NCBI GenBank assembly: GCA_026196495.1
Contig: JAPHSY010000029.1
Coordinates: forward strand, 1 to 64,000
From: Magnetovibrio sp.
GTDB taxonomy: Bacteria > Pseudomonadota > Alphaproteobacteria > Rhodospirillales > Magnetovibrionaceae
DNA: 64,000 nt
Direction of reading: 5' to 3'
The notes under the pieces are model-generated. The model worked only from the letters and a program-made list of their open reading frames with translations, did no database searches and was not told the origin of the DNA. This document shows, piece after piece, positions 33,620 through 42,940 of the stretch (positions within the stretch are counted from its first letter, which is position 1; each line of letters opens with the position of its first letter). The translations under genes were made by a program, and so were the position numbers.

Positions 33620-36370
33620 CTAGCGCCTGCCGTTATGACGGAACAGAGCTTTTTCAATTTCCACCAAAAACAATACCGTGGACGATACCACCACAATCCA
33701 CAGCCAATCCATCAAGCCGATGGCGGTGGTCCCAAACAAGACCTGAAGCGGTGTTAGGTAGGTAAAGCCCAACTGGAACACCACCAAGAGGGCCACGGCA
33801 ATCAGCACATATTTGTTACCGAATAATCCCTTTGCATTCAGCACTGGGGCGGTGATGTAACGAGAGTTGAATAGGTAGAATATCTCAAAATAAATCAATG
33901 TATTGACAGCAATTGTACGGGCACGTTCGACACTTGCACCGTGTTCCATTTCCCAGATAAAGGAGCCAAAAGTACCTATCAGTAAAATCACGGAAACAAA
34001 CGCGATGCGCCACAAAAACATCGGTGTCAACACAGCCTGATCACGGTGCCGGGGGGGACGGTCCATAATATCGGGCTCAGACGGCTCAAACGCCAGTGCT
34101 AGCGCCAATGTCACCGCTGTGATCATATTGATCCAAAGGATTTGCAAAGCGGTAAGCGGCAGTTCTTCAAACCCTAGTAAAACAGCGGCAATAATGGCCA
34201 AAGCTTCACCACCATTTGTAGGCAAAATAAACAATATCGCCTTGCGGATGTTGTCGTAAACCGTGCGGCCCTCCTCCACAGCACTGGCAATCGAGGCAAA
34301 GTTATCATCCGCCAACACCATTTCAGAAGCCTCTTTGGCGGCTTCTGTGCCTTTATTACCCATGGAAATGCCTACATCCGCACGTTTCAGGGCGGGCGCA
34401 TCATTAACACCATCGCCGGTCATGGCAACCGTAAGATCCTGAGCTTGTAGCAAACTCACCAACCTCAGCTTGTGTTCCGGGCTGACGCGGGCGAAGACGT
34501 TGATATCGAGAACAGCTTTTGCAAGCTCCTCATCACTCATTTGGTCCAGCTCAAGACCACGCAACACCTCACCCGGGTTATTGAGGTTCAACTGTTTGGC
34601 AATCGCGGACGCTGTCGTGCTGTGATCCCCAGTGATCATTTTTACGGCAATTCCGGCACTTTGGCACTGCCGCACCGCCAACACAGCCTCTTCACGTGGT
34701 AGATCAATAAACCCAAACAAACCTAAGAAAATTAAGTCATTATCAACATCTTTAAACGCCAGTTCAGTCTTATGGTCAACGTTTGGCTTGTAAGCCACAG
34801 CCAAAACCCGTTGCCCGCGTGCCGCGAGCCGTTCGATATGGGCATGCCACAACTCATGATCCAATTTTGCATCACCATCAGTCGTATGGACCTTGGTGCA
34901 CATATCCAAAACCCGTTCGGGAGCCCCTTTTTGAAATATATAGCCCCGACCCTCATGATCGTGGTGCAGACTGGCCATGAACTTGTGCTCAGATTCAAAT
35001 GGGATCAGGTCAGTGCGGGGGTATTGAAGGTGATAGGCTTCTGGTTCCATCCCCACTTTTTCTGCCACGATCAACAAGGCCCCTTCCATGGGGTCTCCAA
35101 CCACTTGCCATTCTTCGTCTTTTTGTACCAATTGCGTATCATTGCACAACACCGCAGCACGTAAAATTTCATGCAAAATGGGATGATCAGAGGCCGAGAC
35201 ATCCTTCCCAGAAATTTGAATTCCACCATGGGGGTCGTAACCTGTGCCAGTCACATCAAATTCGGTGTCGGCGGCAACGATCGTGCGCACCGTCATTTCA
35301 TTGCGCGTCAATGTGCCGGTTTTATCCGAGCAAATAATGTTCACTTCCCCTAGGGTTTCGACGGCAGGCAAACGCCGAACGATCGCATTTCGAGATGCCA
35401 TACGTTGCACCCCAATCGCAAGGGTGATGGTCATAATTGCTGGCATCCCTTCGGGGATGGCGGCAACGGACAACCCCACAGCGGCCATGAACATCTGCGT
35501 CGCGCTGTAATCTTGCACCAACACGCCATAACCAAAGGTCGCTCCTGCGAGAAGCAAAATGGCCCCTGTCAGCCACATACCAAACTGTGCCATTTGCTTG
35601 AGCAATGGCGTCACTAACTGCTCAACATCAGCCACCAACGTGCTAATACGCCCAAGTTCAGTGTGTGCCCCTGTGGCGATAACAACCCCAGTGCCTTGCC
35701 CAGACGTTATCAAAGTGCCGGAATGAGCCATGCACTTTCGGTCAGCCAAAGCCATCTCTGCGGTTTGAACGGCTATATTCTTTTCAACGGGAACAGATTC
35801 ACCGGTCAGTGCGGCTTCTTGAACCATCAGGCCTTTTGCACGGATCAGGCGGACATCTGCTGGAACACGATCCCCAGATTGCAATAAAACCACGTCTCCC
35901 GGCACCAATTCGGCTGCATCTACGGACAACCGGTGCCCGTCACGCACCACCATTGCATGCAGGGATAGCATTTGACGAATGGCCCGCAGAGCATTTTCAG
36001 CTTTGCCTTCTTGGACGAAGCCAATAACAGCATTAATGACCACCACACCGATGATCACAGAGGTATCAATCCAATGTTCCAACACGGCCGTAGTTAGCGC
36101 AGCAGCCAACAACACATAAATCAGGACATTATGAAATTGCGCCAAAAACCGTATTAATGGATGAGTGGGTTTAGTTTCTGGCAATTGGTTGTAGCCATAT
36201 TTTTTTATTCGAGCCGCCGCCTCCTCTGCACTTAGGCCTTGTGCAGAAGTATCGAGCACCCCCAAGACACCATCCACTTCAAGCGCATGCCAAACGGGCC
36301 CCGTCTCGTGAAGCTCAGGGACAGTTTTAGACGCAGATTGGTTACTTATGGGCGAGTGATAAACGGACAC
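33620..36370 (-). CDS. Cation-transporting P-type ATPase, calcium-pump (P2A) type
   Basis: The 916-residue pump starts at GTG 36370. It has an N-terminal cation-ATPase domain (about 25-95), TGES at 189-192 in the actuator, PEGMP at 306-310 in membrane helix 4 (PEGLP in most relatives), the phosphorylated Asp349 in DKTGTLT, GDGVNDAPAL and a C-terminal cation-ATPase domain. NMITAVTLALALAFEP in helix 6 carries the usual P2A ligand region but with several non-standard residues, so Ca2+ is the best guess for the substrate, with Mn2+ or Na+ possible. Confidence 0.9.
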   Translation of the reverse strand: MSVYHSPISNQSASKTVPELHETGPVWHALEVDGVLGVLDTSAQGLSAEEAAARIKKYGYNQLPETKPTHPLIRFLAQFHNVLIYVLLAAALTTAVLEHWIDTSVIIGVVVINAVIGFVQEGKAENALRAIRQMLSLHAMVVRDGHRLSVDAAELVPGDVVLLQSGDRVPADVRLIRAKGLMVQEAALTGESVPVEKNIAVQTAEMALADRKCMAHSGTLITSGQGTGVVIATGAHTELGRISTLVADVEQLVTPLLKQMAQFGMWLTGAILLLAGATFGYGVLVQDYSATQMFMAAVGLSVAAIPEGMPAIMTITLAIGVQRMASRNAIVRRLPAVETLGEVNIICSDKTGTLTRNEMTVRTIVAADTEFDVTGTGYDPHGGIQISGKDVSASDHPILHEILRAAVLCNDTQLVQKDEEWQVVGDPMEGALLIVAEKVGMEPEAYHLQYPRTDLIPFESEHKFMASLHHDHEGRGYIFQKGAPERVLDMCTKVHTTDGDAKLDHELWHAHIERLAARGQRVLAVAYKPNVDHKTELAFKDVDNDLIFLGLFGFIDLPREEAVLAVRQCQSAGIAVKMITGDHSTTASAIAKQLNLNNPGEVLRGLELDQMSDEELAKAVLDINVFARVSPEHKLRLVSLLQAQDLTVAMTGDGVNDAPALKRADVGISMGNKGTEAAKEASEMVLADDNFASIASAVEEGRTVYDNIRKAILFILPTNGGEALAIIAAVLLGFEELPLTALQILWINMITAVTLALALAFEPSEPDIMDRPPRHRDQAVLTPMFLWRIAFVSVILLIGTFGSFIWEMEHGASVERARTIAVNTLIYFEIFYLFNSRYITAPVLNAKGLFGNKYVLIAVALLVVFQLGFTYLTPLQVLFGTTAIGLMDWLWIVVVSSTVLFLVEIEKALFRHNGRR

Positions 36371-36470
36371 GGCACGTCTCCGTTCTTGTAAAGGGCCACG
36401 GCAAGCCAGGATGGCTTACCTAAACATTATCCCACTCTAAACAATAGCTTAAAAGGAAAATCAGTAATAA

Positions 36471-36851
36471 TTAGTCGTCTTGTAAAATTTCTAATGGGGC
36501 TGTGGGGTCATCTTCATGCAAACGCCGCTCTTCACTATTAGACGTTTTGTCATCCAAGTAGCTCTTCACCCGTTCCATCCGATTATGTTTGATTTCATGG
36601 ATAACTTTCAACAGCTTGTCACGCGATTGATCATCTTTGTTTTTGATCAATTCATCTATGGCCGCATCATATGCGACCCGGTACGACACATCATTTTCAC
36701 GAATGAATAGGCTGTTGACGATGACATGAGCACAACGTGCTAAGGCTTCCGGTGACTTAGTTGCTTTTACAAAACCAACCAAGCCCGTTTCTTTGTCCTC
36801 AAAAACAGTTTCCCAATCCACCGTACCATCTTCGCGATGCGGCCAGCTCAT
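36471..36851 (-). CDS. Soluble protein of unknown function, 126 aa
   Basis: A charged, helical protein (MSWPHREDGTVDWETVF start; VKATKSPEALARCAHVIVNSLFI; RDKLLKVIHEIKHNRMERVKSYL) without signal or membrane segment; the last 25 residues are acidic and probably disordered. Its codon use is like the neighbours. It is upstream of the ATPase gene on the same strand with 100 bases between. No family recognised. Confidence 0.65.
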   Translation of the reverse strand: MSWPHREDGTVDWETVFEDKETGLVGFVKATKSPEALARCAHVIVNSLFIRENDVSYRVAYDAAIDELIKNKDDQSRDKLLKVIHEIKHNRMERVKSYLDDKTSNSEERRLHEDDPTAPLEILQDD

Positions 36852-36998
36852 TGGTAGTCGCTCCTTACAAGTCTAAGATTCGTTTGTACTTATTCTACTG
36901 ATTCAATCACCTGTACTCAGCAAATTATTCCCATTGTGATCAATATTTTTACTCTTATGATCTTATGGGAATACGCCGTTACGCATATGGAGAGAAGC

Positions 36999-37871
36999 AT
37001 GCTTAAAATTATTCATTTTTACGCATTCGTATTGTCACTCTCATTCATATTGCCAAATGCAACCTTTGCGTCTTCTCCAACTCCATCATCTGGAAACAAT
37101 ACATTTATTTTACCCCCACTGTTTCAAAACTGTGCATCCCCCAAAACACGCAATATCTGTTTGGATCAGGTATGGTCACATGCCAATGTAATTGCTGATG
37201 AGCATTTAACTGTGGCCGAGTTGGTCCGGCTCATTCGTCCCCTAACACAACCGCTTACTGACAATATCAAGAAGACAATACCGGCTGGTGTAACGCCTCC
37301 CAATGGTATTGCTGACGGTATCCCATTGTTTATGGGAAATATTCTACCAACATCATCCGCCCAGTGGATTGTCGCAGGCTATGATTATGACGGAGACGGA
37401 AAACTCAACCGAACCGAATTTAATGGTGAACTTGATGATCATCAGCCTTCTGTTGTGATGTTCTTGCTCGAAACATCACGTATTTCTCATGACCTATTCT
37501 CTGGTTTCACCAACACTATGCAAGCACCACAGCAGCTTGGTACAGGCTCGGCCCCAATTGGAACAGCACTTACACAGGTTGGGACAGGGTTGGCACACAA
37601 AGATGTGCGCCCCCGTCATGAAACCCGAAATGGGGTAAATTACCTGATTATATCTGGGCGGATCGAAAATGTGTCATCCAACACGATGGCTGTCCCAACA
37701 TTGAAAGTTGCACTGATACAAGCCAATGGTAATGAATTGATTTTCAAAACAACGACCGACTTTATTCGCCAACTGGCACCGGGAGAAAGCACGCCCTTCT
37801 TGGTCGAATTTCAAAACCCACCATCTTTAACTGAAACTATGTTTTTATCATTTGTAGACGACGGAACTTAA
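36999..37871 (+). CDS. Secreted EF-hand protein with a C-terminal FxLYD/DUF3426-like domain
   Basis: GGAGAG at 36989-36994 sets the start at ATG 36999, giving a clean signal peptide (residues 1-24, ending ATFA). Residues 129-140 form an EF-hand calcium loop (DYDGDGKLNRTE). The last 75 residues have the beta-sandwich pattern of FxLYD/DUF3426 domains: I.GRIENVSSNTMAVPTL, then LAPGESTPFLVEFQNPP. Total 290 residues. A calcium-binding role in the periplasm or outside is likely; partners are unknown. Confidence 0.75.
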   Translation: MLKIIHFYAFVLSLSFILPNATFASSPTPSSGNNTFILPPLFQNCASPKTRNICLDQVWSHANVIADEHLTVAELVRLIRPLTQPLTDNIKKTIPAGVTPPNGIADGIPLFMGNILPTSSAQWIVAGYDYDGDGKLNRTEFNGELDDHQPSVVMFLLETSRISHDLFSGFTNTMQAPQQLGTGSAPIGTALTQVGTGLAHKDVRPRHETRNGVNYLIISGRIENVSSNTMAVPTLKVALIQANGNELIFKTTTDFIRQLAPGESTPFLVEFQNPPSLTETMFLSFVDDGT

Positions 37872-37935
37872 TCCGCTCAAATCAGGCTATAGCTGCCGTA
37901 CAACACAATATACACGCTATATTAAAAAGGAGACT

Positions 37936-38583
37936 ATGGGCTTTAGCATGATTGAGACATTTGCAGTCATATTTCCATTGGCATTGGTTATTGCCGCGTT
38001 TATGCGCGGCGTGATGTACGAATTTATGCAAGTTATGGCTTGGATCGGTGGCATTGCCGTTGCCGAAGCCCTGTTTCCAACCACTCGCCCGCTGGTCAGT
38101 GACTGGTTCGGCAGTTCCATGTGGACAGATTTTATTGCTGTCGCCCTTGTTGCCTTGCCCATAGCCGTTATGGTCAGCATTTTCAGTCGTGCCATCACCA
38201 ATGAAATAAGCAGTTCCAACATGGGCCCAATTAACAAGGGTTTAGGTGCTGTATTTGGATTTTTGCGCGGCGCCGTTTTGGTATGGCTGGTCACAGGCAT
38301 CTTAACATGGTCTTTTTATCGATCTGTCGCCGTTGCTTACGATAGCATTGACCATGGGGCGCGCTCCGCCCAAGTCCAGGCATCTATGCATGACGTGCCA
38401 GTTAACGATATCATGTGCGGACGGGCATCAGAACCAGACCCCAAACTGGTGCAGCGTTTAAAAAGTGCCGCACCGCGCATGTCACCGCTAATCCGAGAAA
38501 TCTGGGAATACAGCAAAAAACCAGAAGACTTTAAAATTCTCAACATGATGCGCACGGTAAGTGTTTCGATTTGTGGAACTTAA
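37936..38583 (+). CDS. CvpA-family inner-membrane protein
   Basis: A 215-residue protein with four hydrophobic helices in the first 150 residues and the motif MGPINKGLGAVFGFLRGAVLVW typical of CvpA, an envelope protein linked to stress tolerance and colicin V export in enterobacteria. AAGGAG lies just upstream of ATG 37936. The soluble C-terminal tail is acidic. mazG follows after 15 bases, so they share a transcript. Confidence 0.88.
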   Translation: MGFSMIETFAVIFPLALVIAAFMRGVMYEFMQVMAWIGGIAVAEALFPTTRPLVSDWFGSSMWTDFIAVALVALPIAVMVSIFSRAITNEISSSNMGPINKGLGAVFGFLRGAVLVWLVTGILTWSFYRSVAVAYDSIDHGARSAQVQASMHDVPVNDIMCGRASEPDPKLVQRLKSAAPRMSPLIREIWEYSKKPEDFKILNMMRTVSVSICGT

Positions 38584-38598
38584 CGGCATAATCGGGAC

Positions 38599-39429
38599 AT
38601 GAACGATACCAAGCCCCCTCTTCCCACTGCCAACCTTGAAGGTTTGTTGCAATTGATGGCTCAGTTGCGCAGCCCCGATGGCGGCTGCCCGTGGGATATC
38701 GAACAAACCTTCGCCACCATTGCCCCCCACACCATTGAAGAAGCCTATGAAGTCGCAGATGCCATTGATCAGGGGGACATGGGGCATCTAAAGGACGAAC
38801 TGGGAGATTTGCTGTTTCAAGTGGTGTTTTATGCCCAAATGGCCAAAGAACAGGGCGCGTTTAACTTTCATGACATTGCTGGTGGGATTACCACCAAAAT
38901 GATCAATCGCCACCCCCACGTATTTGGCGATCAAACCGGAATTGATAGCGCCGATGCCCAAACCGTCAATTGGGAAGCACTGAAGGCTGAAGAGCGTAAA
39001 TCTAAGGCTGAAACCGGGCGTCACGGAGCACTTGATGACGTTTCACGCGGTTTTCCAGCCCTGATGCGGGCCAATAAGCTGCAAAAACGCGCGGCCCGCG
39101 TGGGCTTTGATTGGCCCGATGCCTGGCCAGTATTTGATAAATTTCGCGAAGAAGTGAAAGAGTTAGAAGCCGAAATTGAAAGCGGTGATCAAGCCGCTTT
39201 AGAACACGAAGTGGGCGATTTGCTATTCACCTGTGTGAATTTAGCGCGCAAACTGGGCGTTGACCCAGAATCGGCCCTGCGCCATGCCAATGGACGTTTT
39301 GAAAGTCGTTTTGGGCATATTGAACAATCGCTGTGGAGTGAAGGCCGCAGTGTCGAGGGAACGGATTTGGCAGAATTGGACCGTTTGTGGGATGAAGCCA
39401 AAACAATCCAAAAAGACGATTGCGATTAG
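38599..39429 (+). CDS. mazG: Nucleoside triphosphate pyrophosphohydrolase
   Basis: Hydrolyses NTPs to NMP and pyrophosphate, often limiting misincorporation or the (p)ppGpp pool. The 276-residue protein contains two MazG units: GGCPWDIEQTFATIAPHTIEEAYEV with EE..E and DELGDLLFQVVFYAQ in the first, and LEHEVGDLLFTCVNLARK in the second. The second copy keeps the acidic metal-binding residues. Operon with cvpA and the following lipoprotein. Confidence 0.94.
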   Translation: MNDTKPPLPTANLEGLLQLMAQLRSPDGGCPWDIEQTFATIAPHTIEEAYEVADAIDQGDMGHLKDELGDLLFQVVFYAQMAKEQGAFNFHDIAGGITTKMINRHPHVFGDQTGIDSADAQTVNWEALKAEERKSKAETGRHGALDDVSRGFPALMRANKLQKRAARVGFDWPDAWPVFDKFREEVKELEAEIESGDQAALEHEVGDLLFTCVNLARKLGVDPESALRHANGRFESRFGHIEQSLWSEGRSVEGTDLAELDRLWDEAKTIQKDDCD

Positions 39430-39453
39430 AGCCAATCACGCCATCATGGGGAC

Positions 39454-40083
39454 ATGACTAAAATGAATTTGAAAACTGTTTTGTCCAAAGCAGCCATATT
39501 GGGCTGTGCTGCTGTGGTTTTAGGGTCTTGCTATCTGCCCGCGCGCTTTGATGCAGAAATAGAGATCGATAAGGCTGGCTACTATTCCTTAAAGTTCGAC
39601 GGTTATATGGCTGACGTCGGCCTGTTCCAAGGGCTTAAAGAAGGCAAGATTTCCCCGGATGAAGAAAAAAAGAAAGTCGCCGTGATTGAGCGCGATTTTC
39701 TCCGCGATGCCAACACCCAGGAATTCCAGTACTATCGCGAAGGTCACTTCAAGGTGAATTGGGAACGATCTGGTGATCTCTTAGCAGCTAAGACGGTTAC
39801 GTTTATACGACGTAACGAATTGATATTGCAGCTTAAGTACGTAGAAAACTCCGGCTATATCGTTCTTGAGGGTAAATCCCTCACGAAAGAAAACCGTCAG
39901 CGCATCCAGGCCATGGGGCTGGGCATGCAAGGCCAAATTCGTGTCAGAACGGATATGCCGATCAAAAGCCACAATGCCACTTTGGAAAAGAAAGACCCCA
40001 AGGACCCGCGATTTAAATGGCTGGCTTGGGACATTAAAAGCATCATGAGCCCACGACCACGGGCCGTTTTCATCATTGAATAA
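39454..40083 (+). CDS. Lipoprotein of unknown function, 209 aa
   Basis: Lipobox LGSC after a signal of about 25 residues. The mature part is a single beta-rich domain with KAGYYSLKFDGYMADVGLF and an alpha-helical insertion (EGKISPDEEKKKVAVIERDF). GGGGAC just before ATG 39454 supports the start. It follows mazG by 24 bases and ends in a strong terminator. No named family; the charged surface suggests a role in the periplasm. Confidence 0.75.
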   Translation: MTKMNLKTVLSKAAILGCAAVVLGSCYLPARFDAEIEIDKAGYYSLKFDGYMADVGLFQGLKEGKISPDEEKKKVAVIERDFLRDANTQEFQYYREGHFKVNWERSGDLLAAKTVTFIRRNELILQLKYVENSGYIVLEGKSLTKENRQRIQAMGLGMQGQIRVRTDMPIKSHNATLEKKDPKDPRFKWLAWDIKSIMSPRPRAVFIIE

Positions 40084-40088
40084 TCATC

Positions 40089-40121
40089 AAAAAGGGGACC
40101 CGTTAAAGGTCCCCTTAGATT
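40089..40121. terminator. Bidirectional terminator
   Basis: Arms AAGGGGACC (40092-40100) and GGTCCCCTT (40108-40116) with loop CGTTAAA. On the minus strand five T follow (complement of AAAAA 40089-40093), and on the plus strand AGATTTT. It serves the lipoprotein gene and the convergent chemoreceptor gene. Confidence 0.85.
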
Positions 40122-40139
40122 TTGAGGTGTAATTGGCGT

Positions 40140-41825
40140 TTATGCCGAGCGGACATCACTTAAGAACGTATCCACAGTGGAACGCAGCATTTCTGACTGA
40201 CGCGACAACTCATTAGATGCTGACAAAACCTCACCAGCAGCGGAGCCGGTTTCACTAGCTCCGTGGGTGACTTCCACAATGGAAGACGATACTTCCTGTG
40301 TGCCAGAAGCCGCTTGCTCCACATTACGGGCAATTTCTTGGGTTGCGGCACCTTGCTCTTCCACCGCGGCCGCAATGGCAGATGAGATCTCATTGATCTG
40401 ATTGATGATTCCACCAATCGAACCAATGGCCTGCACAGCATCCTTTGTTGCCCCCTGAATACCACCGATTTGCGCCGAAATTTCTTCGGTCGCTTTGGCC
40501 GTAGCATTGGCAAGGTTCTTGACCTCAGACGCCACAACGGCGAAGCCTTTACCAGCCTCACCTGCCCGTGCAGCCTCAATCGTTGCGTTCAAGGCCAGCA
40601 AGTTGGTTTGATCGGCAATATCGGTGATCAATGCCACGACTTCACCAATTTTGTTGGCGGCCTCTGCCAAACCTTGAACTTTATCGTTCGCGCCATCAAC
40701 CTCAGCTACAGCATCACCTGCAATTTGGGTTGATTGTGACACTTGGCGCGAGATTTCAGAGATAGAGCTCGACAGTTCTTCAGCAGCGGAAGCAACCGTT
40801 TGCACATTGGCAGATGCCTGTTCAGAGGCACTGGCAACTCCCGTGGACAATTGCATGGTTTGATCGGCAGTCCCCGTCATGGATTGTGATGACGATTGCA
40901 ATTCAGTGGCCGCTGAAGATACCGTATTTATCATACCCGCAGCATCCATATCAAACTTCTGTGTTAATTGATCAATACGTTCAGCACGTTTTTGACGCTC
41001 AAGTTGTTCAGCTTTTTGTTCCGCATCCAATTGTTCCGCACGGATCATATGCTGTTTGAAGACATTGACTGCACCGGCCATGCCGCCCAATTCATCACCA
41101 CGCTCAACACCGGGAATTTCCACATCATGGTTACCACTTGATAAAACCCCCATGGCACCTGATAAGGCGTTGATCGGTAACGTAATACCACGACCAATAA
41201 GTACCGATGCCAAAACCACCAAACCAACAACAACCACAAAAATAATGGCAAAGAAGATTGCTTGGTTCATAAAAGCTTCATCAACATCATCAACGTAAAC
41301 CCCGGTACCAACGACCCAGTTCCATTCATCAAAACCTGCAACGTATGAGATTTTTGGCTGTGGCGCTTCCGCACCCGGTTTGGGCCACATGTAAGGCACA
41401 TAACCGGCACCATTGGCTTTCACCTGATCAACCATTGCTACGAATAGCTTCAGACCATTGGGGTCTTTTACATCCTTCAAATCCTTACCATTTAGGGCTG
41501 GCTTAATCGGATGCATGACCATTTGTACATCTAAGTTGTTGATCCAAACATAATTATCACCGTCATAACGCAAATCGGAGATCGCTTGCTGAGCCAATAT
41601 TTGTGCTTGAACTTTATCCATTTCACCGTTCGTCACTTTTTTCTCGAAATGACCGATGATGGATATTGAGGTTTCAACAATGCTTTTGGTCTTTTCTTGA
41701 CGGCTTTGCATCATTTCTGAGCGTAGCTCAATCAAGGAAATAGCAAAAATCGCAATCATACCCACGGCTACCAAGGCAACAATGAGCATAAGTTTTTTGT
41801 TAATTGGGAGGTTTTTGAGAGACAT
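40140..41825 (-). CDS. Methyl-accepting chemotaxis protein with a single Cache domain
   Basis: The 561-residue receptor starts at ATG 41825. A membrane helix (about 13-33) precedes a periplasmic sCache_2 domain (about 35-185) with YDGDNYVWINNLD and MHPIKPALNGKDL, the pattern seen for organic-acid and other small ligands. A second membrane helix near 190-215, a HAMP domain and the signalling region with [20 protein letters not shown] follow. Unlike the soluble receptor at 3436 it has no CZB tail and no C-terminal pentapeptide tether for CheR. Confidence 0.93.
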   Translation of the reverse strand: MSLKNLPINKKLMLIVALVAVGMIAIFAISLIELRSEMMQSRQEKTKSIVETSISIIGHFEKKVTNGEMDKVQAQILAQQAISDLRYDGDNYVWINNLDVQMVMHPIKPALNGKDLKDVKDPNGLKLFVAMVDQVKANGAGYVPYMWPKPGAEAPQPKISYVAGFDEWNWVVGTGVYVDDVDEAFMNQAIFFAIIFVVVVGLVVLASVLIGRGITLPINALSGAMGVLSSGNHDVEIPGVERGDELGGMAGAVNVFKQHMIRAEQLDAEQKAEQLERQKRAERIDQLTQKFDMDAAGMINTVSSAATELQSSSQSMTGTADQTMQLSTGVASASEQASANVQTVASAAEELSSSISEISRQVSQSTQIAGDAVAEVDGANDKVQGLAEAANKIGEVVALITDIADQTNLLALNATIEAARAGEAGKGFAVVASEVKNLANATAKATEEISAQIGGIQGATKDAVQAIGSIGGIINQINEISSAIAAAVEEQGAATQEIARNVEQAASGTQEVSSSIVEVTHGASETGSAAGEVLSASNELSRQSEMLRSTVDTFLSDVRSA

Positions 41826-42009
41826 TGGTCGCACCTAATTCTCAATATTGAAGACGCCCTAAATACCCAAATCACAGCAACCAAGCACTCCGATTCAAGC
41901 CTGCATACATTACCATGCTTTTCGCATGCGCAAAACAACTTACGTCGCAATGCAGCATAACATCACAAGAGTGCAACTCATTGAGCTTTTTATGAAATTT
42001 AGATCAATG

Positions 42010-42879
42010 TTACTCGTTTTGGCGTAGCCTACGGATCAAACTGGAGGTATCCCATCGTCCGCCGCCCATGGCTTGGACCTCTTTGTAAAACTGATCAATC
42101 AAAGCGGTTGTTGGCATTTGTGCACCGTTGTTATCGGCTTCGGCCAAAACAATACCCAAATCCTTTCGCACCCAGTCCACCGCAAAGCCAAAATCAAACT
42201 GATCATCGACCATGGTTTCACCGCGATTGTCCATTTGCCAGGATTGCGCCGCGCCCTTGGAAATCACGTCCAAAACCCGTTTGGTATCCAATCCGGCCCG
42301 CATGGCGAAATTTAAGCCTTCAGACAATCCCTGAACGGTACCGACAAAGCACACTTGATTGACCATTTTGGTCAGCTGACCGCTACCGCTATCGCCCATC
42401 AAGGTGACAGCCTTGGCAAAGCAATCAATAACTGGCTGGGCCTTGGCAAATGCATCTTCATCACCACCACACATAACCGTCAGTATACCTTGCTGTGCCC
42501 CAGCCTCACCGCCTGATACCGGAGCATCGATAAAGCTAATTCCGCGTTCTTTTCCAGCGGCATACAGCTCTCGCGCCACTTCGGCCGAAGCCGTGGTGTT
42601 ATCAACAAAAATGGCACCAGGTTTCATACTTTCATATGCACCATTTTCGCCGATAACAATGGCGCGTAGATCATCGTCATTTCCAACGCAGGCAAACACA
42701 ATGTCTGCCCCTTGAGCTGCTGCTGCCGGCGTATCTGCGTGAGAACCGCCAAATTCCGCTACCCATTTATCCGCTTTGGCTGTTGTGCGATTGTAAACGG
42801 TGGTGTCATACCCCGCTTTTTGCAGGTAGCCAGCCATGTGGTAGCCCATAACGCCCAAACCTATGAATGCGGTTTTCAT
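42010..42879 (-). CDS. NAD(P)-dependent beta-hydroxyacid dehydrogenase (3-hydroxyisobutyrate/tartronate semialdehyde type)
   Basis: ATG 42879 (MKTAFIGLGVMGYHMAG) with AAGGAA upstream sets the start, giving 289 residues. GLGVMG is the Rossmann dinucleotide motif, FIDAPVSGGEAGAQQG the substrate signature, and Lys in GSGQLTKMVNQ the catalytic lysine of the family. Members reduce or oxidise 3-hydroxyisobutyrate, tartronate semialdehyde or succinic semialdehyde; the substrate cannot be fixed here. Confidence 0.9.
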   Translation of the reverse strand: MKTAFIGLGVMGYHMAGYLQKAGYDTTVYNRTTAKADKWVAEFGGSHADTPAAAAQGADIVFACVGNDDDLRAIVIGENGAYESMKPGAIFVDNTTASAEVARELYAAGKERGISFIDAPVSGGEAGAQQGILTVMCGGDEDAFAKAQPVIDCFAKAVTLMGDSGSGQLTKMVNQVCFVGTVQGLSEGLNFAMRAGLDTKRVLDVISKGAAQSWQMDNRGETMVDDQFDFGFAVDWVRKDLGIVLAEADNNGAQMPTTALIDQFYKEVQAMGGGRWDTSSLIRRLRQNE

Positions 42880-42940
42880 CTGGCAATTCCTTCTCAGCAC
42901 GTATGTTTTTGGATTTTGATCGAAAAGTGTACGGTATCAA

